Source: Marinisporobacter sp.
Lineage (GTDB): Bacteria > Bacillota > Clostridia > Peptostreptococcales > Thermotaleaceae
Reading direction: 5' to 3'
DNA length: 64,000 bases
NCBI GenBank assembly: GCA_025210525.1
Contig: JAOARP010000010.1
Location: 1-64,000, forward strand
The first letter of the stretch is position 1. Each line of letters starts with the position of its first letter. A model generated the notes under the pieces. It made no database searches and was not told the DNA's origin. It worked only from the letters and a program-made list of their open reading frames with translations. The translations under genes and the position numbers were made by a program. Below are positions 25,654 to 35,351 of this stretch, piece after piece.

Positions 25654-27168
25654 TTATTCCTTATCGTACCTAAGCCATTTTCTAAAATCGCCTCTCAGAC
25701 TTTTATTTGCAACCTTCTCGCATACATGAATAAAGTCTTCTGTATTTGCATTTTTATACTTATACTTATCAAAATATACCTTCATCACTTGAAAAAATGT
25801 TTCGTCTCCTAGTTCTTTTCTTAAATTCTTTATAAACATGGCTCCTTTGTAATAAACTAAGACCTGATATTCTTGACTATTTCTAAATTTATTCAATTTT
25901 CTACAAATAGAATCGTCTTTACTTTCCTCATGATCTCTATAAGCATTATAATATCTTACTATAAAATTTTTATATACCTGTTCCTCCATTTTAACACCAT
26001 ATTTTTTTTCATAATATAGAAGCGTTGAATATTCTGTAAGTGCTTCATCAAGCCAAGCTTCATTAACCTGATCATTTCCTACAACTCCATACCACCATTG
26101 ATGTGCAACTTCATGAGCAACAATATACTCTAGTATTTCTTTACTCTCTTCTTTATATAAAGATTCATCGATAAAAACAATGTTAGGATACTCCATTCCT
26201 CCAATAAAAAAATCTGATGCCGCTACAGATAAATGCTTATAGGGATATTCTCCATAGGTTTGACTAAATATGCCTACTGCATCCTTTGCTACATCAAGGG
26301 CTAAATCACCAAATTGATCATTAAAATAATAAGAATGTATTTTTGTTCCATCTATTTGATCATCGATCACTTTAAATTTTTCACTAGCAATCATAGCAAA
26401 ATCTCTTACATTTTTCCCTTCTAAAGTCCAGCGAATCTTCCCATCTATGCTCTCTTTTTTTACACATTCTCCTGTATACCCTAGTACATACTCTTGAGGC
26501 ATTAAGATTTCTACTCTATAATTTGCTACATCACTATAAAAAGGATCTCCAATAGCATAATAAGGCTCTAGATTCCATCCCTTTTCATCAAATACAGAAA
26601 GAATAGGATACCAATTTGCAATGTTAACTGTATTTTCTCCATATCCAAATCTTCCACAAGAAGGAGGAATTTTCACAGAAAAATCTAATTTCAAATCTAT
26701 TTTTTCGCCTACCTCTAAAGGTTCATTCAAATGTACCTTTAAAATACTTTCTCCTACTCCCATAACAACATAATTTAATGGATCACCATTTTTTTGTATA
26801 GCATGAACCTTAATATACCCTGGTTCAAAGCCCTTTGGATAAGCTAGATCCATTTCACCTTTTTCAAAAGGAGCCGTTTTTTCATCCTTGAATGCATTTG
26901 GATATAAATGAAAATATAAAGCATTCAATGAAGTATTTTCAGTATTTGTGTATTTTATATTTTCCTCTCCTGTTAAAATCCTTTCTACAGGATCAAAATC
27001 AACAGTAATGGTATAATTATTGATCTTTTTTGTTTTAGGTATTTTCTCTCCATGTATAATAGTAGTCATGGTTTCAATAACACTAAATTTTACACCTACA
27101 ACTGATAGGGTTAAAGTGATTACGACTATACTTAATAATATTTTTTTTCTATAGCTAACCTTTGTCAA
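25654..27168 (-). CDS. M1-family (gluzincin) metallopeptidase
   Basis: A 504-aa protein with an N-terminal signal or anchor helix (ILLSIVVITLTLSVVGVKF). A beta-rich M1 N-domain is followed by the zinc motif HEVAHQWWYGVVGNDQVNEA with the third ligand in WLDEALTEYSTLLYYEKKYG. FIGGMEYPNIVFIDESLY is the GxMEN-like exopeptidase region (here GGMEYP). It begins at a TTG with AAGGAAGGGG upstream. M1 aminopeptidases trim N-terminal residues from peptides; an extracytoplasmic location is likely. Confidence 0.88.
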   Translation of the reverse strand: MTKVSYRKKILLSIVVITLTLSVVGVKFSVIETMTTIIHGEKIPKTKKINNYTITVDFDPVERILTGEENIKYTNTENTSLNALYFHLYPNAFKDEKTAPFEKGEMDLAYPKGFEPGYIKVHAIQKNGDPLNYVVMGVGESILKVHLNEPLEVGEKIDLKLDFSVKIPPSCGRFGYGENTVNIANWYPILSVFDEKGWNLEPYYAIGDPFYSDVANYRVEILMPQEYVLGYTGECVKKESIDGKIRWTLEGKNVRDFAMIASEKFKVIDDQIDGTKIHSYYFNDQFGDLALDVAKDAVGIFSQTYGEYPYKHLSVAASDFFIGGMEYPNIVFIDESLYKEESKEILEYIVAHEVAHQWWYGVVGNDQVNEAWLDEALTEYSTLLYYEKKYGVKMEEQVYKNFIVRYYNAYRDHEESKDDSICRKLNKFRNSQEYQVLVYYKGAMFIKNLRKELGDETFFQVMKVYFDKYKYKNANTEDFIHVCEKVANKSLRGDFRKWLRYDKE

Positions 27169-27315
27169 GCTCTACCCCTTCCTTCCTTTATTTTATCTGC
27201 TTATATATCTATATGTCCTGTAATTTCCAATATGTACATAATTTAAACCCCTTCTAAACGAAAAAGGTTACTTGTGATATAATAATCATAAAAGCAAAGA
27301 TGGGAGAGACAAAGA

Positions 27316-28362
27316 TTGCATTTCATTAAGCAAACTGCAGATTTTGATTTAGGTGATACACCTATCGAAAATATATTTATAAACGATTTCATGCCTATGG
27401 CAAACGGCACCTACGTAAAGGTATATTTACTAGGATATAAATATGCAAACGATAAAGATCCATCCCTTTCTATTAATCATAGAACGATCGCTAAACATCT
27501 TACTATTCCTTTATCTGATGTCTTAGATGCTTGGGATTTTTGGGAGCAAAAAGGGATTATAAAAAAAATTCCTTCCGATACAGAGGATTCAACAGAATAT
27601 AGTGTAGAGTTTTTAAATTTAAAGCAATTATATGTCTATAATAATTTTAAAGTCGTAAATGCTGCAAAAAAAGATGAAGAACCTTCACAGCCATATTATT
27701 GTTCTCCATCTGATTTAGTTGAAGCAAATAAAGTTCCTGAATTCAAAGAAATGTTTCGCTATATTGATCAAATTTATAGAAGACCCCTACATCCTAACGA
27801 AAAGAAAAAAGTCCTTGATTGGGTTTATAACTATAATATGGATACAGATCTCATCGTACGAGCTTTCATGTATTGTGTCGAGCAAAGAAATGCTAAAAGC
27901 TTAAAATATATAGGTGCCGTAATTACAAGCTGGTATGATAATGGCATTACAAATATGGATCAACTAGATAAACACTTAGAAAAAACAGATACACGCTATA
28001 GTCAATATAGAAAAATATATAAATTCCTCGGAATGAATACAAATGATATTCCTGAACCCACTAAGAAGGTAATGCATAAATGGCTAGTTCAGTGGAATTT
28101 TTCTATAGACATTATATTAAAAGCTTGTGAACATGCAGTAAAAAGAAATAAAATTGATTTTAATTATATTAATGCTATTTTAGAAAATTGGAAAGAAAAT
28201 AATATTCAATCTATAAAAGATATCGAAAATAATAAAACTCCTAAGAAAACAACACAGGAAAAACCAAAAAAAGCTCCTACGAATCGATTTCATAATTTTG
28301 AACAACGTACATCTAAATACTCTAAGGATGAATTAGAAAAATTATTAAGAAAGAAAGAATAA
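27316..28362 (+). CDS. DnaD-like replication initiation protein
   Basis: A 348-aa protein from a TTG with GGGAGAG upstream. A winged-helix N-terminal domain (about 1-110) precedes two copies of the DnaB_2/DnaD module: RRPLHPNEKKKVLDWVYNYN, then IGAVITSWYDNG, repeated as TKKVMHKWLVQWNFSIDIIL, then INAILENWKENN. The Lys-rich C-terminus fits a DNA-binding tail. In Firmicutes DnaD proteins help load the replicative helicase at the origin and at restart sites. It is directly followed by a DnaC/DnaI-type loader, making a functional pair. Confidence 0.88.
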   Translation: MHFIKQTADFDLGDTPIENIFINDFMPMANGTYVKVYLLGYKYANDKDPSLSINHRTIAKHLTIPLSDVLDAWDFWEQKGIIKKIPSDTEDSTEYSVEFLNLKQLYVYNNFKVVNAAKKDEEPSQPYYCSPSDLVEANKVPEFKEMFRYIDQIYRRPLHPNEKKKVLDWVYNYNMDTDLIVRAFMYCVEQRNAKSLKYIGAVITSWYDNGITNMDQLDKHLEKTDTRYSQYRKIYKFLGMNTNDIPEPTKKVMHKWLVQWNFSIDIILKACEHAVKRNKIDFNYINAILENWKENNIQSIKDIENNKTPKKTTQEKPKKAPTNRFHNFEQRTSKYSKDELEKLLRKKE

Positions 28363-28376
28363 GGTAGGTGTCAACC

Positions 28377-29360
28377 TTGTATGATGAATTTACAAAAGAA
28401 ATTCTTTTAGAATATGAAAAAACAAGAGATGCTGAAATAAAAGCATTGGAAAAAAGAAAAAGAGAAGTTTATGAAAAGATTCCTAAAGTAAAACAAATTG
28501 ACAATACAATAGGAAAAACAGGTATACTCATTTCAAAAGCCATCCTAGAAAATCCAATAGACTATGAGAAAGCGCTAGAAAAGATTCATAAAGAAATGGA
28601 ATATTTAAAACAAGAAAAAGCCATTTTGCTTACAGAAAATAATGTTCCTATGAATTATCTAGAATTGAATTACAAGTGTTCTAATTGTAAAGATACAGGA
28701 TTCTTAGAAAACGGTAAAAAATGTAATTGTTTTAAGCAAAAGCTCATTACGCGTGCTTATTTCATGTCTAATATGGAAAAAGGTCTTCAAAAAGAAAACT
28801 TCCAGACCTTTGATATTAACCTATTTTCAGATGAACCTTTTGAGAATGAAACTTTGACACCCAAACAAAATATGCAAAATATTTTAGCTGTCTGTGAAGG
28901 ATTTGTATTTAACTTTGATACAAAATCAAATGAAAATCTATTATTTTATGGAACAACAGGTCTTGGAAAAACTTTTTTATGTAATTGTATCGCTAAAGCA
29001 CTACTAGATAAGGGAAAAATTGTTGTCTATCAAACATCTTTTAGAATTTTAGAAATACTAGAAAATCATAAATTCAAAAAACAAAAAAATAAGACTTTAG
29101 AAACAAGCTACCAACTTTTGTTTGATAGTGACCTATTAATCATCGATGACCTAGGAACAGAGCTTACAAATGCCTTTACAAATACAGAAATCTTCAATAT
29201 TATTAATAGTCGACTCATTCAAAATAAAAAGATTATTATTTCAACAAATCTATCTCCTTTAGAGATTGCAAACACTTATAGTGATAGGGTTTTTTCTAGA
29301 ATATTTGGAGCCTTTACCAGTTTAAATTTTTATGGAAAAGATCTAAGATGGGAAAAATAA
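28377..29360 (+). CDS. DnaC/DnaI-type helicase loader ATPase
   Basis: About 327 aa, an AAA+ protein. Walker A is GTTGLGKTFLC, Walker B is LLIIDDLGTE and the sensor region is IIISTNLSPLEI. An N-terminal coiled coil precedes a four-cysteine zinc-like motif (CSNCKDTGFLENGKKCNCF). I chose the TTG at 28377 with AGGTAGGTG six bases upstream; a GTG at 28368 is the other option. It helps load the DnaB helicase, which is also encoded in this window. It is 14 bases downstream of the DnaD-like gene. Confidence 0.88.
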   Translation: MYDEFTKEILLEYEKTRDAEIKALEKRKREVYEKIPKVKQIDNTIGKTGILISKAILENPIDYEKALEKIHKEMEYLKQEKAILLTENNVPMNYLELNYKCSNCKDTGFLENGKKCNCFKQKLITRAYFMSNMEKGLQKENFQTFDINLFSDEPFENETLTPKQNMQNILAVCEGFVFNFDTKSNENLLFYGTTGLGKTFLCNCIAKALLDKGKIVVYQTSFRILEILENHKFKKQKNKTLETSYQLLFDSDLLIIDDLGTELTNAFTNTEIFNIINSRLIQNKKIIISTNLSPLEIANTYSDRVFSRIFGAFTSLNFYGKDLRWEK

Positions 29361-29391
29361 AGAGCTAGCAAAGCTGCTAGCTCTCTAATTT
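29361..29391 (+). terminator. Terminator after the helicase loader
   Basis: AGAGCTAGCA (29361-29370) pairs with TGCTAGCTCT (29375-29384), then CTAATTTTTTT. It starts one base past the loader's stop codon and lies just past the end of the convergent gldA-like gene. Confidence 0.85.
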
Positions 29392-29393
29392 TT

Positions 29394-30485
29394 TTATAAA
29401 TATTGTTTTCCTATTGCATCTGCTGTAAGAATAGCTGCATAAACACTTTCAGGAGTCACTTCAAAAGGCATGTTGTAAATCGTTTCTCCTTCAGCACAAG
29501 AAGCTTTTGCAACTTCCATCATCGCTTCAGGGTTGATTTCTTTAACGCCCATTTCTTCTAATGTCACAGGAAGACCTACACTTATATTGAAAAGAATCAC
29601 TTCTTCTATTTCTTCCATAGAACAATTTTCCATTACTAATTGCACCAACGTTCCAAAAGCTACCTTTTCTCCATGATATAGGTGATGACACTCACTAAGT
29701 ACTGTAAAACCATTATGGATGGCATGAGCTGCTGCTAATCCTCCACTTTCGAATCCAATACCACTTAAATATGTATTCGCTTCTATGATATTTTCAACAG
29801 CAGGAGTTACTACTTTATTTTCAACAGCTAATTTTGCTTTCACACCATCCTCTAGAAGAGTTTCATAGCAAAGCTCTGCTAATGCATAAGCTGATTTTGC
29901 AGGAAGAAGACCTGCCATGTTTGTAGCTTTTGATACATCACAAGCTCTTGCTTCAAAATAAGTTGCTAAAGCATCTCCCATACCTGCTACTAATAATCTT
30001 GCAGGTGCATTTGCAATAATGCTTGTATCCATTAATACTAAATTAGGGTTTTGAGGAAGAACTAAGTATTCATCAAAAACACCTTCAGGTGTATACAAAA
30101 CAGATAATGCACTACATGGTGCATCTGTAGATGCAATAGTTGGAACGATGACTACTGGTATTTTTTCATAGTAAGAAACTGCTTTTGCTGTATCTAATAG
30201 TTTTCCTCCACCAATACCAATTACCCCATCGCAGCCATTATTTTTACAGATTTCAATTAATCTATTGATTTCTTCTTTAGAACATTCCTTATTAAATGTT
30301 TCAAAAACTAATTTTTTATCACCATCTTTAAAGCTTTCTTCTACAATATGCTTTGTTCTCTTCATTCCACCTTCACTAGCTAAAACTAGAAAAGTTGTTC
30401 CTAAATTTGCAGTGTGATTATAAAGCTTCTTTAGTTCACCATTTCCTTGAATATACTTGCTTGGAGACATAATAATTTTTGACAT
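29394..30485 (-). CDS. Iron-type (GldA-like) alcohol/glycerol dehydrogenase of the BMC locus
   Basis: A 363-aa zinc/iron-type polyol dehydrogenase. The NAD motif is GVIGIGGGKLLDTAKAVSYY, and the metal ligands are seen in GMGDAL, SGGLAAAHAIHNGF and HHLYHGEKVAFG. It fits glycerol dehydrogenase GldA better than PduQ. It is the last gene of the BMC locus, 184 bases after pduT, and may oxidise or reduce polyols or aldehydes to recycle NADH (PduQ-like role). No clear encapsulation peptide is seen, so whether it is inside the compartment is open. Confidence 0.87.
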   Translation of the reverse strand: MSKIIMSPSKYIQGNGELKKLYNHTANLGTTFLVLASEGGMKRTKHIVEESFKDGDKKLVFETFNKECSKEEINRLIEICKNNGCDGVIGIGGGKLLDTAKAVSYYEKIPVVIVPTIASTDAPCSALSVLYTPEGVFDEYLVLPQNPNLVLMDTSIIANAPARLLVAGMGDALATYFEARACDVSKATNMAGLLPAKSAYALAELCYETLLEDGVKAKLAVENKVVTPAVENIIEANTYLSGIGFESGGLAAAHAIHNGFTVLSECHHLYHGEKVAFGTLVQLVMENCSMEEIEEVILFNISVGLPVTLEEMGVKEINPEAMMEVAKASCAEGETIYNMPFEVTPESVYAAILTADAIGKQYL

Positions 30486-30669
30486 AATTGTTTCCTCCTT
30501 TTATTTAGGTAATCATTTGTCAATCGTAATATGTTACAATTGTTCATTTTAATCCCTTGTTTTTCATTATTTTATAATATTTAGAAAATAAAATCTACTC
30601 TTTCATATTTTAATTATTTTATTGTTTCATCTAATCTACTTACGAATCTTTTTCTTTAACCTTTGATTC

Positions 30670-31218
30670 TTATAATAATTTAGGAATTAAATCTTTGCTT
30701 GGTGATGCAATAACAACAGTGCTGATAATATCTCCCGTTTGTTCTAATTGATTCTCACAAGTCTTCACTGCAGATTTAACAGCCCCCACATCTCCTGTAA
30801 GCAATATAAATCCTTTTCCACCAAGACCTCTAGCTACTCTTATTTCTAATAATTGTACATTGGCAGCCTTTACAGCAATATCGCCTGCCATAATAGCTGT
30901 AATAGCCGACATGGTTTCAACAATTCCTAATGAATAAATCTTTTCAACATCTGTCGTAGCAGTAAGTGCAGGAAATATCTCTTCATGCACATTAGGGATT
31001 ACATAGCTATCTATGACGAAGGCTCCTCCTATATGTTCTCCTGCTTTCACAGCATTTTTTACTGCTCCCACATCTCCACATAATAAAGTGATATATTTTC
31101 CAGGACATAATGGAGAGGACAATATTAATTCAACATTTGCAGATTTTAGCATCTGATCGGTTGCTTCTATTCCCTTTGCAATGCTCTTAAATTCCAATAG
31201 TCCAATTGATTTTTTCAT
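30670..31218 (-). CDS. pduT: PduT-type trimeric shell protein with Fe-S site
   Basis: A 182-aa tandem BMC-domain (BMC-T) protein. Each half has the shell pattern (GDVGAVKNAVKAG and GDVGAVKSAVKTCE). C38 in SSPLCPGKYITLL matches the position of the Salmonella PduT [4Fe-4S] cysteine, so an electron-conducting pore cluster is likely. It follows pduS, the proposed redox partner, and precedes the gldA-like gene. Confidence 0.93.
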   Translation of the reverse strand: MKKSIGLLEFKSIAKGIEATDQMLKSANVELILSSPLCPGKYITLLCGDVGAVKNAVKAGEHIGGAFVIDSYVIPNVHEEIFPALTATTDVEKIYSLGIVETMSAITAIMAGDIAVKAANVQLLEIRVARGLGGKGFILLTGDVGAVKSAVKTCENQLEQTGDIISTVVIASPSKDLIPKLL

Positions 31219-31261
31219 GACTTTCTACCTCTTTCATAATGAATAGGATTTATAAGAAACT

Positions 31262-32599
31262 TTATTCTTCATAGCTTTTTATAATTTTAATATTCCTATC
31301 TGTAATCTCTTTTATAATACCCTCTATACTCGCATGCACTTTTGCTCCTAATTGACTATTTAAAACCTCTCCAATCAGTTGTCCCTTTTGTACTTGATCT
31401 CCCACATGTACTACAGGCTCTACCTTAGTACCTATATGTTGTTGTCTATCTATCACAACTACTCTAAAAGATGGAGTATCCTTCACAAGAGGTGCTTCTA
31501 CATCATATTTTTCTATTCCTAATCGTGATTTTAGCTTATTAACTGGAAATTTTCTATATCCTCTAAAAGGATTTGTTTCACTGGGTACATTCTTATTTGG
31601 ATTTTTTATACCATTGGCACTAAGTTGTCCTTTTAAAAATCTATTTAGCTTCCAAGGCTGAAGCCCCATGATACATACTCGTTCACAAAGCCCACATTCA
31701 CTACATAAAAATGCATCTGTAGCTTTTGCGTTCACATCACAAGTACTCCCATAGCTTGCAAGGCGCATTAATTTATCTGGATACAACTTATGTCCTAATA
31801 AATTTCTGGGACAGACTTCTGTACATAAAGAACAATGGCAGCAAGCACTTCTGGCTTGTTTTAACATATTCTCAATGCTTTTATCTTTTGATAATAGTAA
31901 AGGATGATCTTTAGAAAGAACAATCAATCCCTTTGTATTTTTTTTAATTGGCTGATGGATATCTTCAATAATCTTTCCCATCATAGGGCCTCCATCAATG
32001 ACTTTAAATTCATCAATAGATGCTCCCCCTGCTAACCCAATTGCCTCCGCTACTGAAATACCAATAGGTACCTTAAGTGTAACAGGTTTTCTTACATCTC
32101 CTGTTACGGTTAAATACTTATCTGTTACAGGTTTTTCTTCCATAGCATTATATACATTGAGTAATGTTTCTACATTAATAACAATAACTCCTACATTTAA
32201 AGGAATACCCCCTTCAGGTACAATCCGATTTAATACTTCATACACAGTAACTTGTTCATCGCCTGCAGGATAGAAGTTATCTAATGTAAACAGCTCTAAT
32301 TGTTTATATTTTACAAGCTCTCTATTCAAATTTTCTACAGCTTTTTTATATTTTTTCTTTAAGGCAATAATTCCTTTTTTTGCACCTGTTTCATCAACTA
32401 CTTTTTTCAATGCAATAAGTATTTCCTCACTTTTATATGCCATCAGCTGTTGATCTACCTTAAGAAGAGGCTCACATTCTGCACCATTAACAATCACATA
32501 TTCAGCCTTTGCATTTAACTTCACATGAGTGGGGAAACCTGCGCCCCCAGCCCCTACAATTCCTGCCTTTTTTACTAATTCTATAAAATTTTCTTCCAT
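31262..32599 (-). CDS. pduS: PduS-type cobalamin reductase (RnfC-like)
   Basis: A 445-aa flavin and Fe-S protein that reduces cob(II)alamin to cob(I)alamin for PduO. Order: glycine-rich N-terminal segment (GIVGAGGAGFPTHVKLNAKA), SLBB domain, and two 4Fe-4S motifs, CCHCSLCTEVCPRNLL and CSECGLCERVCIMGL. The C-terminal lipoyl/RnfC-type domain has GTKVEPVVHVGDQVQKGQLI. It follows pduP by 16 bases. Confidence 0.94.
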   Translation of the reverse strand: MEENFIELVKKAGIVGAGGAGFPTHVKLNAKAEYVIVNGAECEPLLKVDQQLMAYKSEEILIALKKVVDETGAKKGIIALKKKYKKAVENLNRELVKYKQLELFTLDNFYPAGDEQVTVYEVLNRIVPEGGIPLNVGVIVINVETLLNVYNAMEEKPVTDKYLTVTGDVRKPVTLKVPIGISVAEAIGLAGGASIDEFKVIDGGPMMGKIIEDIHQPIKKNTKGLIVLSKDHPLLLSKDKSIENMLKQARSACCHCSLCTEVCPRNLLGHKLYPDKLMRLASYGSTCDVNAKATDAFLCSECGLCERVCIMGLQPWKLNRFLKGQLSANGIKNPNKNVPSETNPFRGYRKFPVNKLKSRLGIEKYDVEAPLVKDTPSFRVVVIDRQQHIGTKVEPVVHVGDQVQKGQLIGEVLNSQLGAKVHASIEGIIKEITDRNIKIIKSYEE

Positions 32600-32615
32600 A
32601 TTTTATCCCTCAATT

Positions 32616-34016
32616 CTATCTAATTGAGAATCCTTCAGATAATACACATCTTCTTTTCCTTGTGAATGTTTTAGCAGAAGTTAATCCTTCTCCAGTAGGC
32701 CCTGCAATTGTAAAAGTTGCATGACCTTCTGCACCATATCCGATCCCTGCATAGGAAGGTGCATTTTTAACAAATATAGTCGTTTGAACCGCTCTTGCAA
32801 AACTAGTTAAGTTATCTACATTTTTAGAATGCATAATAGCTGTATGTCTATTTCCATGCTCTACTTGAACACCTAATTCAATAGCTTCATCTATATTTTT
32901 CACTCTGACTATAGGAAGAATTGGCATCATCAATTCTTCTAAAACAAATGGATGCTCTTGACCTACTTCTACAAAGATAACTTTTACATCCTTATCAATA
33001 GTAACTCCTATTTGCTTCATGATATAATCTGCATTTTTTCCTACAAAATCTTTGTTAATGGTTCCTTTTTCAGTTAAAACCACTCTTTGTAATTTTTTTA
33101 ATGTTTCTTGATCCTTTATTTCAAAGGTGTGATATTTTCTCATAGCATTTATTAATTTATCTGCTACAGCATTTACTACAATGACTTCTTTTTCAGCTGT
33201 ACATGGTAGGTTATTATCAAAGCTACATCCATCAACAATATCTTTAGCAGCCTTTTTTATATCTGCGGTTTCATCTACTACTGCTGGTGGATTCCCAGCT
33301 CCTGCTCCTATTGCTTTTTTCCCAGAAGATAAAGCTATTTTTACAATACCAGGTCCTCCTGTAGCACAAATCATATTAATTTTTTCATGCTTTAACATTT
33401 CATTTGTACTTTCAATACTTGGTTCCTTTACTGTAACAACTAAATTTTTAGGTCCATTTACTTTTTCTATAGCCTTATTGATAATTTCTACAGCTAAAAC
33501 AGAAACATTTTTAGCTCCTGGATGAGGAGAAAATACAACAGAATTTCCTGCTGCAAGCATACCTATGGTGTTGCATATAATAGTTTCTGTTGGATTCGTT
33601 GAAGGAGCTATAGAACCAATTACTCCAAAAGGAGACATTTCATATAGTGTAAGTCCTCCATCTCCTGTATTGACTTCTGCCTTTAAATCCTCTATCCCTG
33701 GGCTTTTTTCTATAGCTAACTGATGCTTTAAGACTTTATGCTCATACCGCCCCATTCCTGTTTCTTCTACACCTAGCTTTGCAAAAGTCTCCACATTTTC
33801 ACTTAACATCTCTCTTATAGACTTTATGATTTCTCCTCGTTTGCTTAAACTATACTTTGAATATTCCTTTTGAGCTATCCATGCTGCTTCTACAGCATCA
33901 TTCATATTCTCAAACACACCCAATTTATCTTCACCTTTAGGTTGATGCTTTTCATTTAACATTTCTTCCATCACATTTCTTACGATTTTCTCTATCATCG
34001 AAAGCTCTATATCCAT
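32616..34016 (-). CDS. pduP: CoA-acylating propionaldehyde dehydrogenase PduP
   Basis: A 466-aa dehydrogenase that turns the aldehyde made by diol dehydratase into acyl-CoA with NAD+ inside the compartment. The catalytic cysteine is in DNNLPCTAEKEVIVVN. An N-terminal amphipathic segment (MDIELSMIEKIVRNVMEEML), followed by a linker, is a classic encapsulation peptide. GGGAGG precedes the ATG. It lies between pduO and pduS. Confidence 0.94.
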   Translation of the reverse strand: MDIELSMIEKIVRNVMEEMLNEKHQPKGEDKLGVFENMNDAVEAAWIAQKEYSKYSLSKRGEIIKSIREMLSENVETFAKLGVEETGMGRYEHKVLKHQLAIEKSPGIEDLKAEVNTGDGGLTLYEMSPFGVIGSIAPSTNPTETIICNTIGMLAAGNSVVFSPHPGAKNVSVLAVEIINKAIEKVNGPKNLVVTVKEPSIESTNEMLKHEKINMICATGGPGIVKIALSSGKKAIGAGAGNPPAVVDETADIKKAAKDIVDGCSFDNNLPCTAEKEVIVVNAVADKLINAMRKYHTFEIKDQETLKKLQRVVLTEKGTINKDFVGKNADYIMKQIGVTIDKDVKVIFVEVGQEHPFVLEELMMPILPIVRVKNIDEAIELGVQVEHGNRHTAIMHSKNVDNLTSFARAVQTTIFVKNAPSYAGIGYGAEGHATFTIAGPTGEGLTSAKTFTRKRRCVLSEGFSIR

Positions 34017-34078
34017 CCTGTACCCTCCCTTTTTAGTTCCTTCACCGATTCCTATTATTCTTATAATTTATAAGCAAT

Positions 34079-35056
34079 TTATTTTTCCATTTCAAATACT
34101 CTTAATGCATGAGAGGCAATCATCATATCTTCATCAACACTTCCTCCACTTATACCTATACCACCCACATATTTCTTTCCTACCCTTAAGGGGTATCCTC
34201 CACCAAATACGATCATTCTATCCATATTCTGTATGCCATATAGCATTTCTTTCGGTTGAGCAATTTTACCCACCTCATGAGTAGGAAGCTTTAATGAAGC
34301 AGCTGTATAAGCTTTATTCCTAGAAATTTCTATACTAGCTAAAAGAGAATCTTCCATTCTATGAAGAAGTACTAAATTTCCTCCTTCATCAACAACAGAA
34401 AAAACAATAGGTATACCCATAGCTTTTGCTTTAGCTTCTGCTGATTCTGCCATTTTTTTTGCTATAGAAAGATCTAAAACATTATGTTGACCATGCTCTT
34501 TTAACTTTTTTACTACACACCTCTTCACTTCTTCCACGAGAGCATGTTGTTCTTCTACTCTAGCTAATACAAACAACATATCTGATAAGCGATTCATATA
34601 CTGCTCTATTTCATCTCTTATTTTTTCTTCTTTATATAGCTCTATCACCATTCTCTCTGTACGTCTAATAATAGTTCTAGCTACATGAAGAATTGCAGAA
34701 GCTGTGGTTTTTCCAGGAATAACAAATTCCTTTTGCTGTCCTATTTTTTCAGTATACTCATCTATTATTTTTTCTAATTTTTGAATGTCTTCTTTTTCTA
34801 TTTTCTCTTTGATATACTTTTCCCCTTGTTCATCAGAAGCTAGCTCTGCTCCTAAAATAAATAATTGCTTTTGTATATCTTTTAAAATATTTTTAATCTC
34901 TTTATTTTCACAAAGAGAATAGGCAACCCCCATCATAGCATTAGCTTCATCTAAGGTTCCATAACAATGCACTCGAAGGTCGTCCTTCCATACTCTACTT
35001 CCACCAACTAATCCAGTCTGTCCCCGATCTCCTGTTTTGGTATAAACATTTGCCAT
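34079..35056 (-). CDS. pduO: PduO-type ATP:cob(I)alamin adenosyltransferase with C-terminal GlcG/HbpS domain
   Basis: About 325 aa, two domains. The N-terminal half (to about residue 185) has VYTKTGDRGQTGLVGGSRV and the motif RIIRRTERMVIELYKE of PduO-type adenosyltransferases, which make coenzyme B12 for the dehydratase. The C-terminal half (LDLSIAKKMAESAEAKAKAM and YPLRVGKKYVGGIGISGG) is a GlcG/HbpS-like domain, as in Salmonella PduO. I chose the ATG at 35056; an in-frame upstream start would overlap pduN. Confidence 0.93.
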   Translation of the reverse strand: MANVYTKTGDRGQTGLVGGSRVWKDDLRVHCYGTLDEANAMMGVAYSLCENKEIKNILKDIQKQLFILGAELASDEQGEKYIKEKIEKEDIQKLEKIIDEYTEKIGQQKEFVIPGKTTASAILHVARTIIRRTERMVIELYKEEKIRDEIEQYMNRLSDMLFVLARVEEQHALVEEVKRCVVKKLKEHGQHNVLDLSIAKKMAESAEAKAKAMGIPIVFSVVDEGGNLVLLHRMEDSLLASIEISRNKAYTAASLKLPTHEVGKIAQPKEMLYGIQNMDRMIVFGGGYPLRVGKKYVGGIGISGGSVDEDMMIASHALRVFEMEK

Positions 35057-35069
35057 AGATACACCATCC

Positions 35070-35339
35070 TTAGCCAGTAACTTCCACATAGTCTACAATA
35101 CCAACGATAGCAGCATCTATAGGTGCATGTGGGTTTTGAAAAACTTGTCTAGCAGAACTTCCCGTTGAAACCAATACCATCTCACCCGCCCCTGCTCCTA
35201 CTGTATCTATTACAACCTGAGAGTTTCCTGTAGGGTCTTCATTGGTATCAATTGGTTGTACTAGCAATATTTTTTCGCCTCTTAGTGTTTCCTCTTTGTG
35301 TGTGGATACAACCACACCAATTACCTTTGCCAAATACAT
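35070..35339 (-). CDS. pduN: BMC pentamer vertex protein (EutN/CcmL; PduN)
   Basis: An 89-aa OB-like vertex protein that caps the twelve corners of the shell. Signature segments are AKVIGVVVSTHKEETLRGEK and GAGAGEMVLVSTGSSARQVF, with the C-terminal AIVGIVDYVEV. Length and sequence are typical. It is 14 bases upstream of the chosen pduO start. Confidence 0.94.
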   Translation of the reverse strand: MYLAKVIGVVVSTHKEETLRGEKILLVQPIDTNEDPTGNSQVVIDTVGAGAGEMVLVSTGSSARQVFQNPHAPIDAAIVGIVDYVEVTG

Positions 35340-35351
35340 ATTTTCCCCACC

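Noticed and set aside
30486-30669. Possible promoter between pduT and gldA (TTGACA at about 30520 on the minus strand)
   Set aside because: No -10 lies at a suitable distance, so I cannot support a separate promoter.
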